From contig CAKUXR010000015.1 in the NCBI GenBank assembly GCA_934700615.1, forward strand, positions 1 through 64,000: a DNA stretch of 64,000 bases. The letters run 5' to 3'. Numbering within the stretch: position 1 is the first letter of the stretch; the number at the start of each line of letters is the position of its first letter. This DNA is from an uncultured Bacteroidales bacterium. Its GTDB lineage: Bacteria; Bacteroidota; Bacteroidia; Bacteroidales; UBA932. The notes under the pieces are model-generated. The model saw nothing but the letters and a program-made list of their open reading frames with translations. It was not told the origin of the DNA and did no database searches. The position numbers and the translations under genes were made by a program. Below, one piece after another: positions 18,416 through 27,076 of this stretch.

Positions 18416-18423
18416 CAAAGATA
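18416..18423 (-). promoter_or_regulatory. -7 box (TATCTTTG) of the ECF sigma gene
   Basis: On the minus strand the bases read TATCTTTG, about 55 bases upstream of the sigma start codon. No convincing -33 element is visible at the expected distance, as expected if activity depends on an activator or on the sigma factor itself. Confidence 0.55.
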
Positions 18424-18501
18424 TAACAAAAATATGCGAAATGTTCTGCCGTTACAAAAAAATAAAAAAATTGAAATTTTCATTGGGTGTTGACAGGTGT
18501 T

Positions 18502-18531
18502 ATGTTGTCTTATTGTCGATTTTGACAACAT
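18502..18531 (+). promoter_or_regulatory. Inverted repeat ATGTTGTC/GACAACAT before fecR
   Basis: Eight-base perfect arms at 18502-18509 and 18524-18531 are separated by 14 bases, and the second arm ends 6 bases before the fecR ATG. It could be an operator or a leader hairpin that covers the translation start. No TAnnTTTG box is visible in front of fecR, which fits transcription by an ECF sigma. Confidence 0.45.
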
Positions 18532-18537
18532 CAGACT

Positions 18538-19458
18538 ATGACCAATAACGATATCCGCAACGAGTGGGAAAAGCATTTCGGGGATTCAATGCCGGAAAAT
18601 GAGCTGAATGAGGCTTTTACCAAGGTGATGTCTTCAGCAGACCGCCGCGAGAAAGCCCAGTCTGTAATGATGCGTGTAGGACTTCGGCAGAAGATACGCA
18701 GAATAGCATTGACCTGCACCTCTGCAGCGGCAATGCTCATTTTCGTTCCGTGGATTACATTGAGGCTGAACGACCGTATCGCTTCTGAAGAGTCGGCGGT
18801 CGCCGAAAGTCCGAGACTCTGCGAGGTCTCTACGCATAACGGCGAAACTCGTGAAATAATATTGCCGGACAGCACCAGAATCACACTCAATGCCGGGTCG
18901 GTGCTGATTTATCCGGAAGCTTTCAGTGCCAAGGAACGCTCGGTGTACCTTTCCGGTGAAGCTGTATTCGAAGTGACACATAATGATGAACTTCCATTTA
19001 TGGTCAATACCTCCGACCTCACTATTCGGGTACATGGAACGACATTCAACGTGAATGCATACCCTGAGTCTCGGAACACCTCGGCTACATTGTGCGAAGG
19101 CAGCATTTCTGCGACATTGAAAAATAACGGCGAAAGTATCCTCATGATTCCGGAAGAGCGTCTGTCTTATGACCGCGAGACGGGGAAATCCACCATATCC
19201 CGCGTAAATCCGTCTGAAGACACGGCATGGAAACGTGGAGACATGTGCTTCCGCTCTGAAAATATTCATGCGATTGTCAAGGCTATCGAGCGCAAATACG
19301 GCATAAACACTTATGTCACCTCGGGGAAATACGATGATATGATATTGACTGCAAAGTTCGTTCAGGGCGAGACCATGGAACAGATGCTCGGCGCCATATG
19401 CAAACTTGTCCCCGGAATGAAATACAGTATCGTGAACGGATGCGTATACATAAGGTAG
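18538..19458 (+). CDS. FecR-family anti-sigma factor
   Basis: The protein has 306 residues. A cytoplasmic N-terminal segment (1-54) is followed by one membrane helix (about 55-75, IALTCTSAAAMLIFVPWITL), a periplasmic FecR domain (about 97-190, with REIILPDSTRITLNAGS and AVFEVTH), and a DUF4974 domain at the C-terminus (CFRSENIHAIVKAIERKYGI). The protein holds the ECF sigma at the membrane and releases it when the STN domain of the loaded SusC contacts it. It lies 58 bases before that susC gene. This form of control is typical of host-glycan loci in gut Bacteroidales. Confidence 0.93.
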   Translation: MTNNDIRNEWEKHFGDSMPENELNEAFTKVMSSADRREKAQSVMMRVGLRQKIRRIALTCTSAAAMLIFVPWITLRLNDRIASEESAVAESPRLCEVSTHNGETREIILPDSTRITLNAGSVLIYPEAFSAKERSVYLSGEAVFEVTHNDELPFMVNTSDLTIRVHGTTFNVNAYPESRNTSATLCEGSISATLKNNGESILMIPEERLSYDRETGKSTISRVNPSEDTAWKRGDMCFRSENIHAIVKAIERKYGINTYVTSGKYDDMILTAKFVQGETMEQMLGAICKLVPGMKYSIVNGCVYIR

Positions 19459-19516
19459 GTTGACCATACCTCCCGTACCACAAAAGAATAACAACTTAAC
19501 TAATAATACATAGTCT

Positions 19517-22500
19517 ATGAAGCAGATTAAACATTATCTGATCACGCTTCTCCTGGCCATAATGCCGGTTGTCGGACTTCACGCCCAAAACAAGGTCGTG
19601 ACCTTCCCGTCCGGGACAATGACGGTCAGGCAAGCGTTTGAAGCTATTGAGCATCAGTTGGGTATGACAATAGCTTACAACGAGAGCCTTCTCGACGTGA
19701 ACAGGCATGTCACTCCTCCATCCGGAAAACATGTGCTGGAAGCGATGACTGCAATCCTCGACGGCACGGGGATGCAGGCCAGCATTGACGGGAAAATGAT
19801 ACTTGTCGTGAAAGCGGACCAGAAGGCCACACCGGTAGAGTATAAAGGAAAAGTCGTCGATTCGTCCGGACCGGTTCCCGGCGCAATGGTCATGCTCGAC
19901 GGCAAGAAGGACAATGTCGTCATGACCGATATCGACGGCCAATTCTCCATTCAGGCAACACCGGGACGCACTTTCGTAGTGTCAATGATGGGATACAAGG
20001 ATTACACGTCCAGGTTCGGCAGCCAGACCGCCGGCATTGTCATAACCCTGGAAGAAGACATTGACCTTCTCGAAGAATCGGTCGTGGTCGGCTACGGTGT
20101 CCAGAAGAAAGTGAACCTCACCGGAGCGGTGGGCGTCATCAGCGGTAAAGACTTGAACAACAGGCCGGTAACCAATGCGGCGCAGGCTCTCCAGGGCGCG
20201 GATCCGTCACTCCTCATGAGCATGAGCAGCGGTTCCATCGAGGGCAAGCAGTACAATGTGAAAATCCGTGGACAGGTGTCATTGAACTCAGGCAGCCCGC
20301 TGATTCTCGTGGACGGAATCGAGTCCTCTCTTTCCCAGGTAAACCCTAACGACATCGAGTCCGTATCAGTGCTCAAGGATGCTTCCGCATGTGCCATCTA
20401 TGGTGCAACAGCTTCAGCCGGAGTCGTCCTCATCACCACCAAGAGCGGAAAGTCCGGAGACCTCAAGGTCACATACAACGGACGCGGAGGTGTGGCATTC
20501 AACACCACCCGCACCGATTTCCTCACCACAGGATACGACTACGTAAACCTCTCCAACGAATTCACCCTGCATTCAGGCAAAGGCTATGTGGCATGGAACT
20601 ACACCGACGAGGAGATGCAGATGCTCTATGACCGCAGGAACGACAAGACCGAGAATCCTGACAGGCCATGGGTCTATACCAATGACAAGGGCAAATACCG
20701 CTACCTCGGAAACTTCGACTGGTACGGCTACATCTTCAAGAGAACCCGTCCAGAGACCGAGCACAATGTCACCATCAATGGTGGAAATGACAAGATAAAC
20801 TACTATGTCAGCGGACGTTACCTCTACCGTGAGGGTGTCTTCAACAACGCCAGCGAAGATATAATGAACGGCTATTCCTTCCGCGCTAAGGTCAATGCCC
20901 ATGTAAAGCCATGGCTTCACTACACCGGCAACATGAGCTATGAAGGCTCTGCCTACAACTACGGCGGATTCTGGGAACAGGACGGATCAGAAGAACTGAA
21001 ATCGCAGGGTATTCTCTGGAACATTACCCAGAACATCAGCCCTACCATCGTCCCGGTAAATCCTGACGGTACCACGACAATGTACACGAACGGTATCCAG
21101 TTCGCCGATTCTCCTATCGCATCAGGACGAGGCGGAGTGTTCACAGACGGAAGGAACAAGAACTCCAGGAAAGTGAACTCATGGATCATCACGAACAGGC
21201 TCGTGTTCGACCTGACCAAATGGCTGAATATCACCGCAGACTACACATACAGGCGCCGTGACAACCTGAACAGCTACCGTTCATATCCTACAGCCAACAC
21301 CTGGGACAAGAACATGAAGACCATCACGGAACTCAGCAACGGCTCCGTCTATGATTTCTATCATGAAGCACGCACATATCTTAATGTGCATGTCGCCAAT
21401 GCCTATCTCAATGTGAACAAGTCCTGGGGAAATCACAATCTCACAGCCGTGGCAGGTATGCAGTTCCAGAATTCCCGTTCATCCACATCGACAATAAGGC
21501 AGAAAGGCTCCATCTCCGACAAGCTGGCATTTATCAACATGGCGCAGGGGACAATCGAGAGAGCCGATGAGAAGAACACAGCCTACAGGACTCTTGGCTT
21601 CTTCGCACGTGTGAACTATGACTGGAAAGGAAGATACCTTCTCGAAGTCTCAGGCAGGCAAGACGGCTCATCAAGATTTGCCAGAGGCAACAGATGGGCG
21701 TTCTACCCTTCCGCATCTGCAGGATGGCGTCTGTCCGAGGAGAACTTCTGGGGCGGCCTGAAAGGCTGGTGGGACAATGCCAAGATCCGCGCATCCTACG
21801 GTTCCCTCGGGAACCAGCAGGTAAGCAACTACTCATATATCAGCACATTGACAACGTCAATGATGAACTACACCTTCGACAGCACAAATCTTGCCGGCAA
21901 GGTCAGTACACCTGGTGCCATAACCGACGGGCTCACATGGGAGACCGTCATAACCTACAACCTTGGAGTTGACCTCGGATTCTTCGGCAACAGGCTGAAT
22001 GCCAGCGCCGATTTCTATATCAGGGACACCAAGGATATGCTGACTTCATCACAGGAGCTTCCTGCAGTGTTCGGAACAAGCTCGCCGAAAATCAACGGTG
22101 CAAATCTCCGTACAAAGGGATATGAAATCACATTGTCCTGGAAAGACCAGGTCAAGGCAGCTGGAAAGCCGCTCTACTACTCAATAGCAGGCTCTCTCGG
22201 CGACTATGTGACAACCATCACCAAGTTTGACAACCCGACAAGGTCACTGGGACAGCACTATGTCGGAGAAAGGCTCGGCGATATCTGGGGCTACCAGGTG
22301 GCAGGGCTGTTCAAGACTGACGAGGAGGCTGCAGAGTACCAGTCAAGGATTAATGACAAGGCAGTCAATGATGTAGTATATAAATGCGGCGTGGCATCAA
22401 TGGCTAAGCTGATGGCAGGTGATGTCAAGTTCGTGGACAGGAACGGTGACGGCATAATCAACACTGGCGAGAACACTGTCGATAAGCCTGGCGACCGCTA

Positions 22501-23038
22501 CATCATCGGTAACAACCGCCCGAGATACACCTACTCATTCAAAGGCGACATCGACTGGTACGGCTTCAATCTCTCGGTATTCTTCCAGGGTGTAGGGCAC
22601 TGCGACTGGATGCCTCCTAAGAACTGCTCCTATTTCTGGAGCCTGTATGGATTCCCGGCATCCTCATTCGTGCCGACCGACTTCGAATCCAGGACATGGA
22701 CCGAGGATCGCAGAAATTCATATTTCCCGAGGAGACGAGGATATGAGACATATTCAAACAGCGCACTCGGCGTAAACACCGACAGGTATCTCCAGAATGC
22801 GGCATACATCCGCCTGAAGAACATCACGCTCGGCTACACCATTCCGTTGAAGCCGAACAAAGCTGTAGAGAAAGTCCGCTTCTATGTCACGGGCGAGAAC
22901 CTCTGGTACTGGTCTCCGATGAAAAGGCATACGAAATATGTCGATCCTGAGGTGGCTACCGCATCATCCAAGCAGGATGACGACTGCATCTATCCATTCT
23001 CCAGGACCGTATCTCTCGGCATTGACATAACCTTCTAA
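19517..23038 (+). CDS. SusC/RagA-type TonB-linked outer-membrane transporter with STN signalling domain
   Basis: The protein has 1173 residues. A signal peptide spans 1-24 (ending GLHAQ). An STN domain is at about 28-95 (MTVRQAFEAIEHQLGMTIAY). A carboxypeptidase-regulatory-like domain follows at about 113-195. The SusC plug is at about 200-310, with VVVGYGVQKKVNLTGAV and DASACAIYGATASAGVVLIT. The barrel fills the rest. It moves glycan fragments through the outer membrane under the SusD lid, using TonB energy. The STN domain is the FecA-like arm that signals to FecR, whose gene is immediately upstream. It is full length with no frame disruption. Confidence 0.95.
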   Translation: MKQIKHYLITLLLAIMPVVGLHAQNKVVTFPSGTMTVRQAFEAIEHQLGMTIAYNESLLDVNRHVTPPSGKHVLEAMTAILDGTGMQASIDGKMILVVKADQKATPVEYKGKVVDSSGPVPGAMVMLDGKKDNVVMTDIDGQFSIQATPGRTFVVSMMGYKDYTSRFGSQTAGIVITLEEDIDLLEESVVVGYGVQKKVNLTGAVGVISGKDLNNRPVTNAAQALQGADPSLLMSMSSGSIEGKQYNVKIRGQVSLNSGSPLILVDGIESSLSQVNPNDIESVSVLKDASACAIYGATASAGVVLITTKSGKSGDLKVTYNGRGGVAFNTTRTDFLTTGYDYVNLSNEFTLHSGKGYVAWNYTDEEMQMLYDRRNDKTENPDRPWVYTNDKGKYRYLGNFDWYGYIFKRTRPETEHNVTINGGNDKINYYVSGRYLYREGVFNNASEDIMNGYSFRAKVNAHVKPWLHYTGNMSYEGSAYNYGGFWEQDGSEELKSQGILWNITQNISPTIVPVNPDGTTTMYTNGIQFADSPIASGRGGVFTDGRNKNSRKVNSWIITNRLVFDLTKWLNITADYTYRRRDNLNSYRSYPTANTWDKNMKTITELSNGSVYDFYHEARTYLNVHVANAYLNVNKSWGNHNLTAVAGMQFQNSRSSTSTIRQKGSISDKLAFINMAQGTIERADEKNTAYRTLGFFARVNYDWKGRYLLEVSGRQDGSSRFARGNRWAFYPSASAGWRLSEENFWGGLKGWWDNAKIRASYGSLGNQQVSNYSYISTLTTSMMNYTFDSTNLAGKVSTPGAITDGLTWETVITYNLGVDLGFFGNRLNASADFYIRDTKDMLTSSQELPAVFGTSSPKINGANLRTKGYEITLSWKDQVKAAGKPLYYSIAGSLGDYVTTITKFDNPTRSLGQHYVGERLGDIWGYQVAGLFKTDEEAAEYQSRINDKAVNDVVYKCGVASMAKLMAGDVKFVDRNGDGIINTGENTVDKPGDRYIIGNNRPRYTYSFKGDIDWYGFNLSVFFQGVGHCDWMPPKNCSYFWSLYGFPASSFVPTDFESRTWTEDRRNSYFPRRRGYETYSNSALGVNTDRYLQNAAYIRLKNITLGYTIPLKPNKAVEKVRFYVTGENLWYWSPMKRHTKYVDPEVATASSKQDDDCIYPFSRTVSLGIDITF

Positions 23039-23046
23039 AACAGAGA

Positions 23047-24909
23047 ATGAAAATGAAAAGAATATACAATATTTTGATTTCAGGGCTGTCGATGCTCGTG
23101 TTCTCGTCATGCGAGGGCTATCTGGACAAGTTCCCGGAAACGGACTTGTCACCAGAGTCTTTCTACTCCAGTGAAAAAGAACTGGAACTGGCGACAAACG
23201 GATTCTACGCCATGCTTTCCAAGCCTGACGGAACATTCGACGGCGCATTGCAGGACAACGACCTGCAGTATCACGTGTCCCTGAGCAACATCCAGATGGG
23301 AAGCAGATCGGCAGAGAATGAGTCATGGAGCACCAGTACATGGTCTGATCTAAGGTCACTGAACTACTACCTCGAGCGCTCCGTAAACTGCACCAATGAA
23401 GAGGTCCGCAAGAAATACGACGGCGTCGCCTATTTCTTCAGGGCAATGTTCTATTACGAGAAAGTACGCAAATATGGTGATATGCCATGGTACGACCATG
23501 TAATCTCAGATTCTGACAAGGCGAGCCTGTACCGTCCGCGCGACTCCAGGGGCTTTGTCATGCAGAAAGTCATGGAAGACCTGGACAAGGCCATCGACGG
23601 GCTTCCTGTCACTTGGACCGAAGGCGTGTACCGTGTGAGCAAATATGCAGCCTATGCCTTCAAGTCACGTGTGGCACTATTCGAGGGCACATGGAGAAAA
23701 TACCATGATGTACCTGACGAAACCTACACGAAGGAAGACGGGACACAGATAACATTGTCTTCTGAATATTTCCTGCAGCAAGCTGCAGACGCAGCAAAGG
23801 CAGTCATCGACTACGGCAAGTACAAGATGTACAAGGGCGAGACTGTAGTAAAAGGCCAGCCGTACAGGGACTACTTCGTGCTGGAGGACGCAGAGACCAG
23901 TGAGACAATCTTCGCAAGACGCTTCCTCTATACTGCCGAGATGAACATCCGCCACGGAGTGCAGTTCTCATACAAGAACATGAGGTATTCATTGACAAGA
24001 GCCCTTGCATACCATTATCTCATGGCTGACGGAACCCCGTTCCAGAACCAGGAAGGATGGCAGACAATGCAGTTCGGCCAGGAATTCACAGGAAGGGACC
24101 CACGTATGGCACAGACCATCGCGGCACCTGATTATGTCGCTGTAGGAACAGATGCATCTACAAAATACTATCCTAACTGCAAGGACTATGAAAGAAGCGG
24201 CTACAGGCCTATCAAGTATTTCTCTGACGACACCCACGACGGAGCAGGAACATCGACTACAGACTACGCGATCATCCGCTACGGGGAAGTTCTCCTGAAC
24301 TATGCAGAAGCCAAGGCGGAGCTTGGCCAGGCGGACCAGGCCGTCATTGACCAGACTATCAATGCCATACGTGCCCGCGTAAACATGCCGGCACTCGATG
24401 TTGCGAAAGCTGATGCGGCTCCAGATGCATTCCTGAGCTCATATTACACCGACAAGCATCTGGAAGGTCCGGACAAAGGGCTTATCCTGGAGATCAGGCG
24501 TGAGAGAACTGTGGAGCTTGTAAACGAAGGCTTTCGCCTCTGGGACATGCTGCGCTGGCATGAAGGACAGCAGCTCTGCCCTGGCTCCAACACCCTGGGA
24601 CCTGGATTCATAGGATGCTGGTTCCCTGGACTCGGAGAATATGATATGAACAATGACGGCACACCTGACCTCTGCATCTACAGCGGCACAGCACCGGCAA
24701 CAGACTGCGAGAACACGCTCAATGTCACTGACGGAAAGGAGAATACGCTCTCCGAAGGCACCAGCGGCTATCTCGTGCAGTTCAAGGACCAGAACTACAA
24801 ATGGGAAGAAAAGGACTACCTCTACCCTATTCCTGTCAAGCAGATACAGATTTATCCTAAAGACGAGGAGACAGGGAAGAGCGTGCTGACACAGAATCCT
24901 GGCTATTAA
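23047..24909 (+). CDS. SusD/RagB-family surface glycan-binding lipoprotein
   Basis: The protein has 620 residues, somewhat longer than many SusD proteins. Lipobox FSSC gives Cys22, followed by EGYLDKFPETDLSPESFY, the usual SusD start. The helical TPR-like core includes GVAYFFRAMFYYEKVRKYGD and YAEAKAELGQ, and the C-terminus has RRERTVELVNEGFRLWDMLRW. It forms the lid on the SusC barrel and binds the glycan at the surface. The gene begins 8 bases after susC. An alternative start at 23053 would drop two residues. The glycan itself cannot be told from the protein; nearby enzymes point to mannose-containing N-glycan. Confidence 0.95.
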   Translation: MKMKRIYNILISGLSMLVFSSCEGYLDKFPETDLSPESFYSSEKELELATNGFYAMLSKPDGTFDGALQDNDLQYHVSLSNIQMGSRSAENESWSTSTWSDLRSLNYYLERSVNCTNEEVRKKYDGVAYFFRAMFYYEKVRKYGDMPWYDHVISDSDKASLYRPRDSRGFVMQKVMEDLDKAIDGLPVTWTEGVYRVSKYAAYAFKSRVALFEGTWRKYHDVPDETYTKEDGTQITLSSEYFLQQAADAAKAVIDYGKYKMYKGETVVKGQPYRDYFVLEDAETSETIFARRFLYTAEMNIRHGVQFSYKNMRYSLTRALAYHYLMADGTPFQNQEGWQTMQFGQEFTGRDPRMAQTIAAPDYVAVGTDASTKYYPNCKDYERSGYRPIKYFSDDTHDGAGTSTTDYAIIRYGEVLLNYAEAKAELGQADQAVIDQTINAIRARVNMPALDVAKADAAPDAFLSSYYTDKHLEGPDKGLILEIRRERTVELVNEGFRLWDMLRWHEGQQLCPGSNTLGPGFIGCWFPGLGEYDMNNDGTPDLCIYSGTAPATDCENTLNVTDGKENTLSEGTSGYLVQFKDQNYKWEEKDYLYPIPVKQIQIYPKDEETGKSVLTQNPGY

Positions 24910-24922
24910 TACACAGAAAGAC

Positions 24923-27070
24923 ATGAAACGCTCTAGAATATTACTTACGACATTCGCCGCACTCCTCGTAATGGGGTGCAGCGAATACGATGACTCGGCA
25001 CTCTGGAAGAAAGTGGACGAGACGCAGAAGCAGCTGGCTGAACTTTCCGCATCGCTCACGCAGCTGGAAGGGCAGATAGGGCTTCTCACCGCCGCAAAGA
25101 CAGGAGGGGTCATCACAGGCATCACGGAAAATCCTGACGGTGGGTTCACTATCACCTACACCACAGTTGACGGCAAATCCGCCACAGCTTCGGTAGCATC
25201 GAAAGAAGACCTGACAGATGCAGACATCATCGGCACGAAAGAGGAGAACGGCATTCTCTACTGGACCATAACAGCAGGAGGCAAGACAACTATCCTCACC
25301 GACAAGGACGGGGCCAAGATTCCTGTTTCCGGCCGCGAGCCTTCGTTTACCACCGACAAGGACGGATATTGGATGGTCAATGGCGACTATATCCTCGACA
25401 GCAAGGGAGAAAAGATAAAATCTGAAGGGAAAAAGGCATCATTGCTCTCAGGCGTTGTCAAAAACGATGACGGCACCGTAACCCTAACATTGGCAGACGG
25501 CTCTACAGTTACTGTGGAGACCACAGAAAGTTTCTCATTTGTCGTGTATTACGGAGATGCTCCTGTGAGCGGCGAGATCAAAGTGCCGGACGGAGTGGGG
25601 AGCCTGGAGCTTACATATAAACTGGCAGGAAAGGCAGCGGAGAAGGCTTCCGTCAGGATTACAAGGGCAGAAGGGGTGGAGGCCGGCATTGACCAGAATG
25701 CCAGAAGAGTGAACGTTACGGTTCCGGACGGACTCCGCAAGGCAAGGATTACGCTCATTGCCGCAGGTGAGGGAGGCCGCATGGCTGCCCGCAACGTTTA
25801 TCTGCGCGGAACATTCTCGGTAGAGATGGAGAACGACCTTTGGCGTACCGTTGAGGAGAAACTCCTGGCCCCGGGCTGCAATTATTACAGCATGGAATTC
25901 AAGAAGATTGCCAGGAAAATGCATGTTCTGGAAATTGACCTCACCAACCCTGCCATCGAAGTCACCACGGCATATGCGGATGACATTGTCCCGAATCCCA
26001 ATGGCAACAAGAACGGCAACAACGGCTTCAATCTCCGCGAGACTCTGTCGCAGCTTTGTGCACGTAAAACGGCTGAAGGCGAGGATGTTATTGCCGGCAT
26101 CAATACCGGATTCTTCGATTCCAACGACGGTTTTACCAGAGGTGCACACATCGAGGACGGCGAACTCGTCTATATGAACAACCCTGCTGTCGTGGCCAAT
26201 CTCGGCAACCATGCCTGGGCGTTCACCATCTTCAAGGACAATACCGCATCCTGCGGAAAGAAAGTGTTCTCCGGCAAGGTCAAAATTGCCGACAAGGAGT
26301 ACAAGTTCTATTCTGTCAATGATACCCTCGTCCGCGGGAACAATGCTTCCCAGCTGGCATCATATCCGATAAATCTCTACACTTCCAGATATGTGAAAAT
26401 CCCTCATAAGGAACGCCAGGATATTGTCAATAAACTTAGCACCAGGGCTCTGTATGTTACAGCCAAGTATTCTGCAGACAATATGACCGTAAACAACGGC
26501 TGGTTCGCGGCTACCGTCACGGCTATCGCTGACGGCCGGGCTACTGCTCTGGAAGAGGCACCGTATCTCACGGACAAGAAGGAAGTCGGCATCCAGATTA
26601 CAGGAACCACCGCTGAGGAAATCTCCAAGGCATTGAAGGTCGGCGATGAAATCCAACTCAGCGCCGAAATGGCTGTGGACGGAGAAGTGAAACCTATCTT
26701 CACCCAGAACTCCACCATGTGGCAGTTCGTTACGGACGGGCAGAATACCCTCAACACCGTGCCTGCAAACCATACTTTCAGGGCATTGTCCGATCCTATG
26801 ACTTTCGCTTGCATTGACAGAAGCGGTTCCCGAATCATGCTCGTTGAAATAGACGGACGTCAGGAAGGTTTCTCGATAGGCGTCAATGCGGAGGAGGTTA
26901 CCGATATTTCTCTGCGTCTCGGAGCCTGGAATGCCACACGTTTCGACGGAGGCGGATCCTCTGCGATGTGGGCCAAGAAAGATGGCGTGTCCGGTCTCGT
27001 GAGCCGTCCAAGTGACAAAAAGGGCGAGCGCAGCTGTATGAACTACATGTATGTACGTATTAAGAAATAG
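24923..27070 (+). CDS. Lipoprotein with coiled coil, DUF4988-like module and phosphodiester glycosidase (NAGPA) domain
   Basis: The protein has 715 residues and lipobox VMGC (Cys19). A short coiled coil is at 24-57 (VDETQKQLAELSASLTQLEG), a DUF4988/PL29-N-like beta module at 60-200, and an Ig-like unit at 205-298. Residues 310-714 match the phosphodiester glycosidase family of the lysosomal uncovering enzyme NAGPA, with AGINTGFFD near 393-401 and FDGGGSSAMW at 674-683. NAGPA removes GlcNAc from GlcNAc-1-phosphate-6-mannose on N-glycans. By analogy this surface enzyme could split a sugar-phosphate-sugar link in the glycan used by this locus. It follows susD by 13 bases. The exact sugar released is unknown. 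Confidence 0.82.
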   Translation: MKRSRILLTTFAALLVMGCSEYDDSALWKKVDETQKQLAELSASLTQLEGQIGLLTAAKTGGVITGITENPDGGFTITYTTVDGKSATASVASKEDLTDADIIGTKEENGILYWTITAGGKTTILTDKDGAKIPVSGREPSFTTDKDGYWMVNGDYILDSKGEKIKSEGKKASLLSGVVKNDDGTVTLTLADGSTVTVETTESFSFVVYYGDAPVSGEIKVPDGVGSLELTYKLAGKAAEKASVRITRAEGVEAGIDQNARRVNVTVPDGLRKARITLIAAGEGGRMAARNVYLRGTFSVEMENDLWRTVEEKLLAPGCNYYSMEFKKIARKMHVLEIDLTNPAIEVTTAYADDIVPNPNGNKNGNNGFNLRETLSQLCARKTAEGEDVIAGINTGFFDSNDGFTRGAHIEDGELVYMNNPAVVANLGNHAWAFTIFKDNTASCGKKVFSGKVKIADKEYKFYSVNDTLVRGNNASQLASYPINLYTSRYVKIPHKERQDIVNKLSTRALYVTAKYSADNMTVNNGWFAATVTAIADGRATALEEAPYLTDKKEVGIQITGTTAEEISKALKVGDEIQLSAEMAVDGEVKPIFTQNSTMWQFVTDGQNTLNTVPANHTFRALSDPMTFACIDRSGSRIMLVEIDGRQEGFSIGVNAEEVTDISLRLGAWNATRFDGGGSSAMWAKKDGVSGLVSRPSDKKGERSCMNYMYVRIKK

Positions 27071-27076
27071 GGCGAT

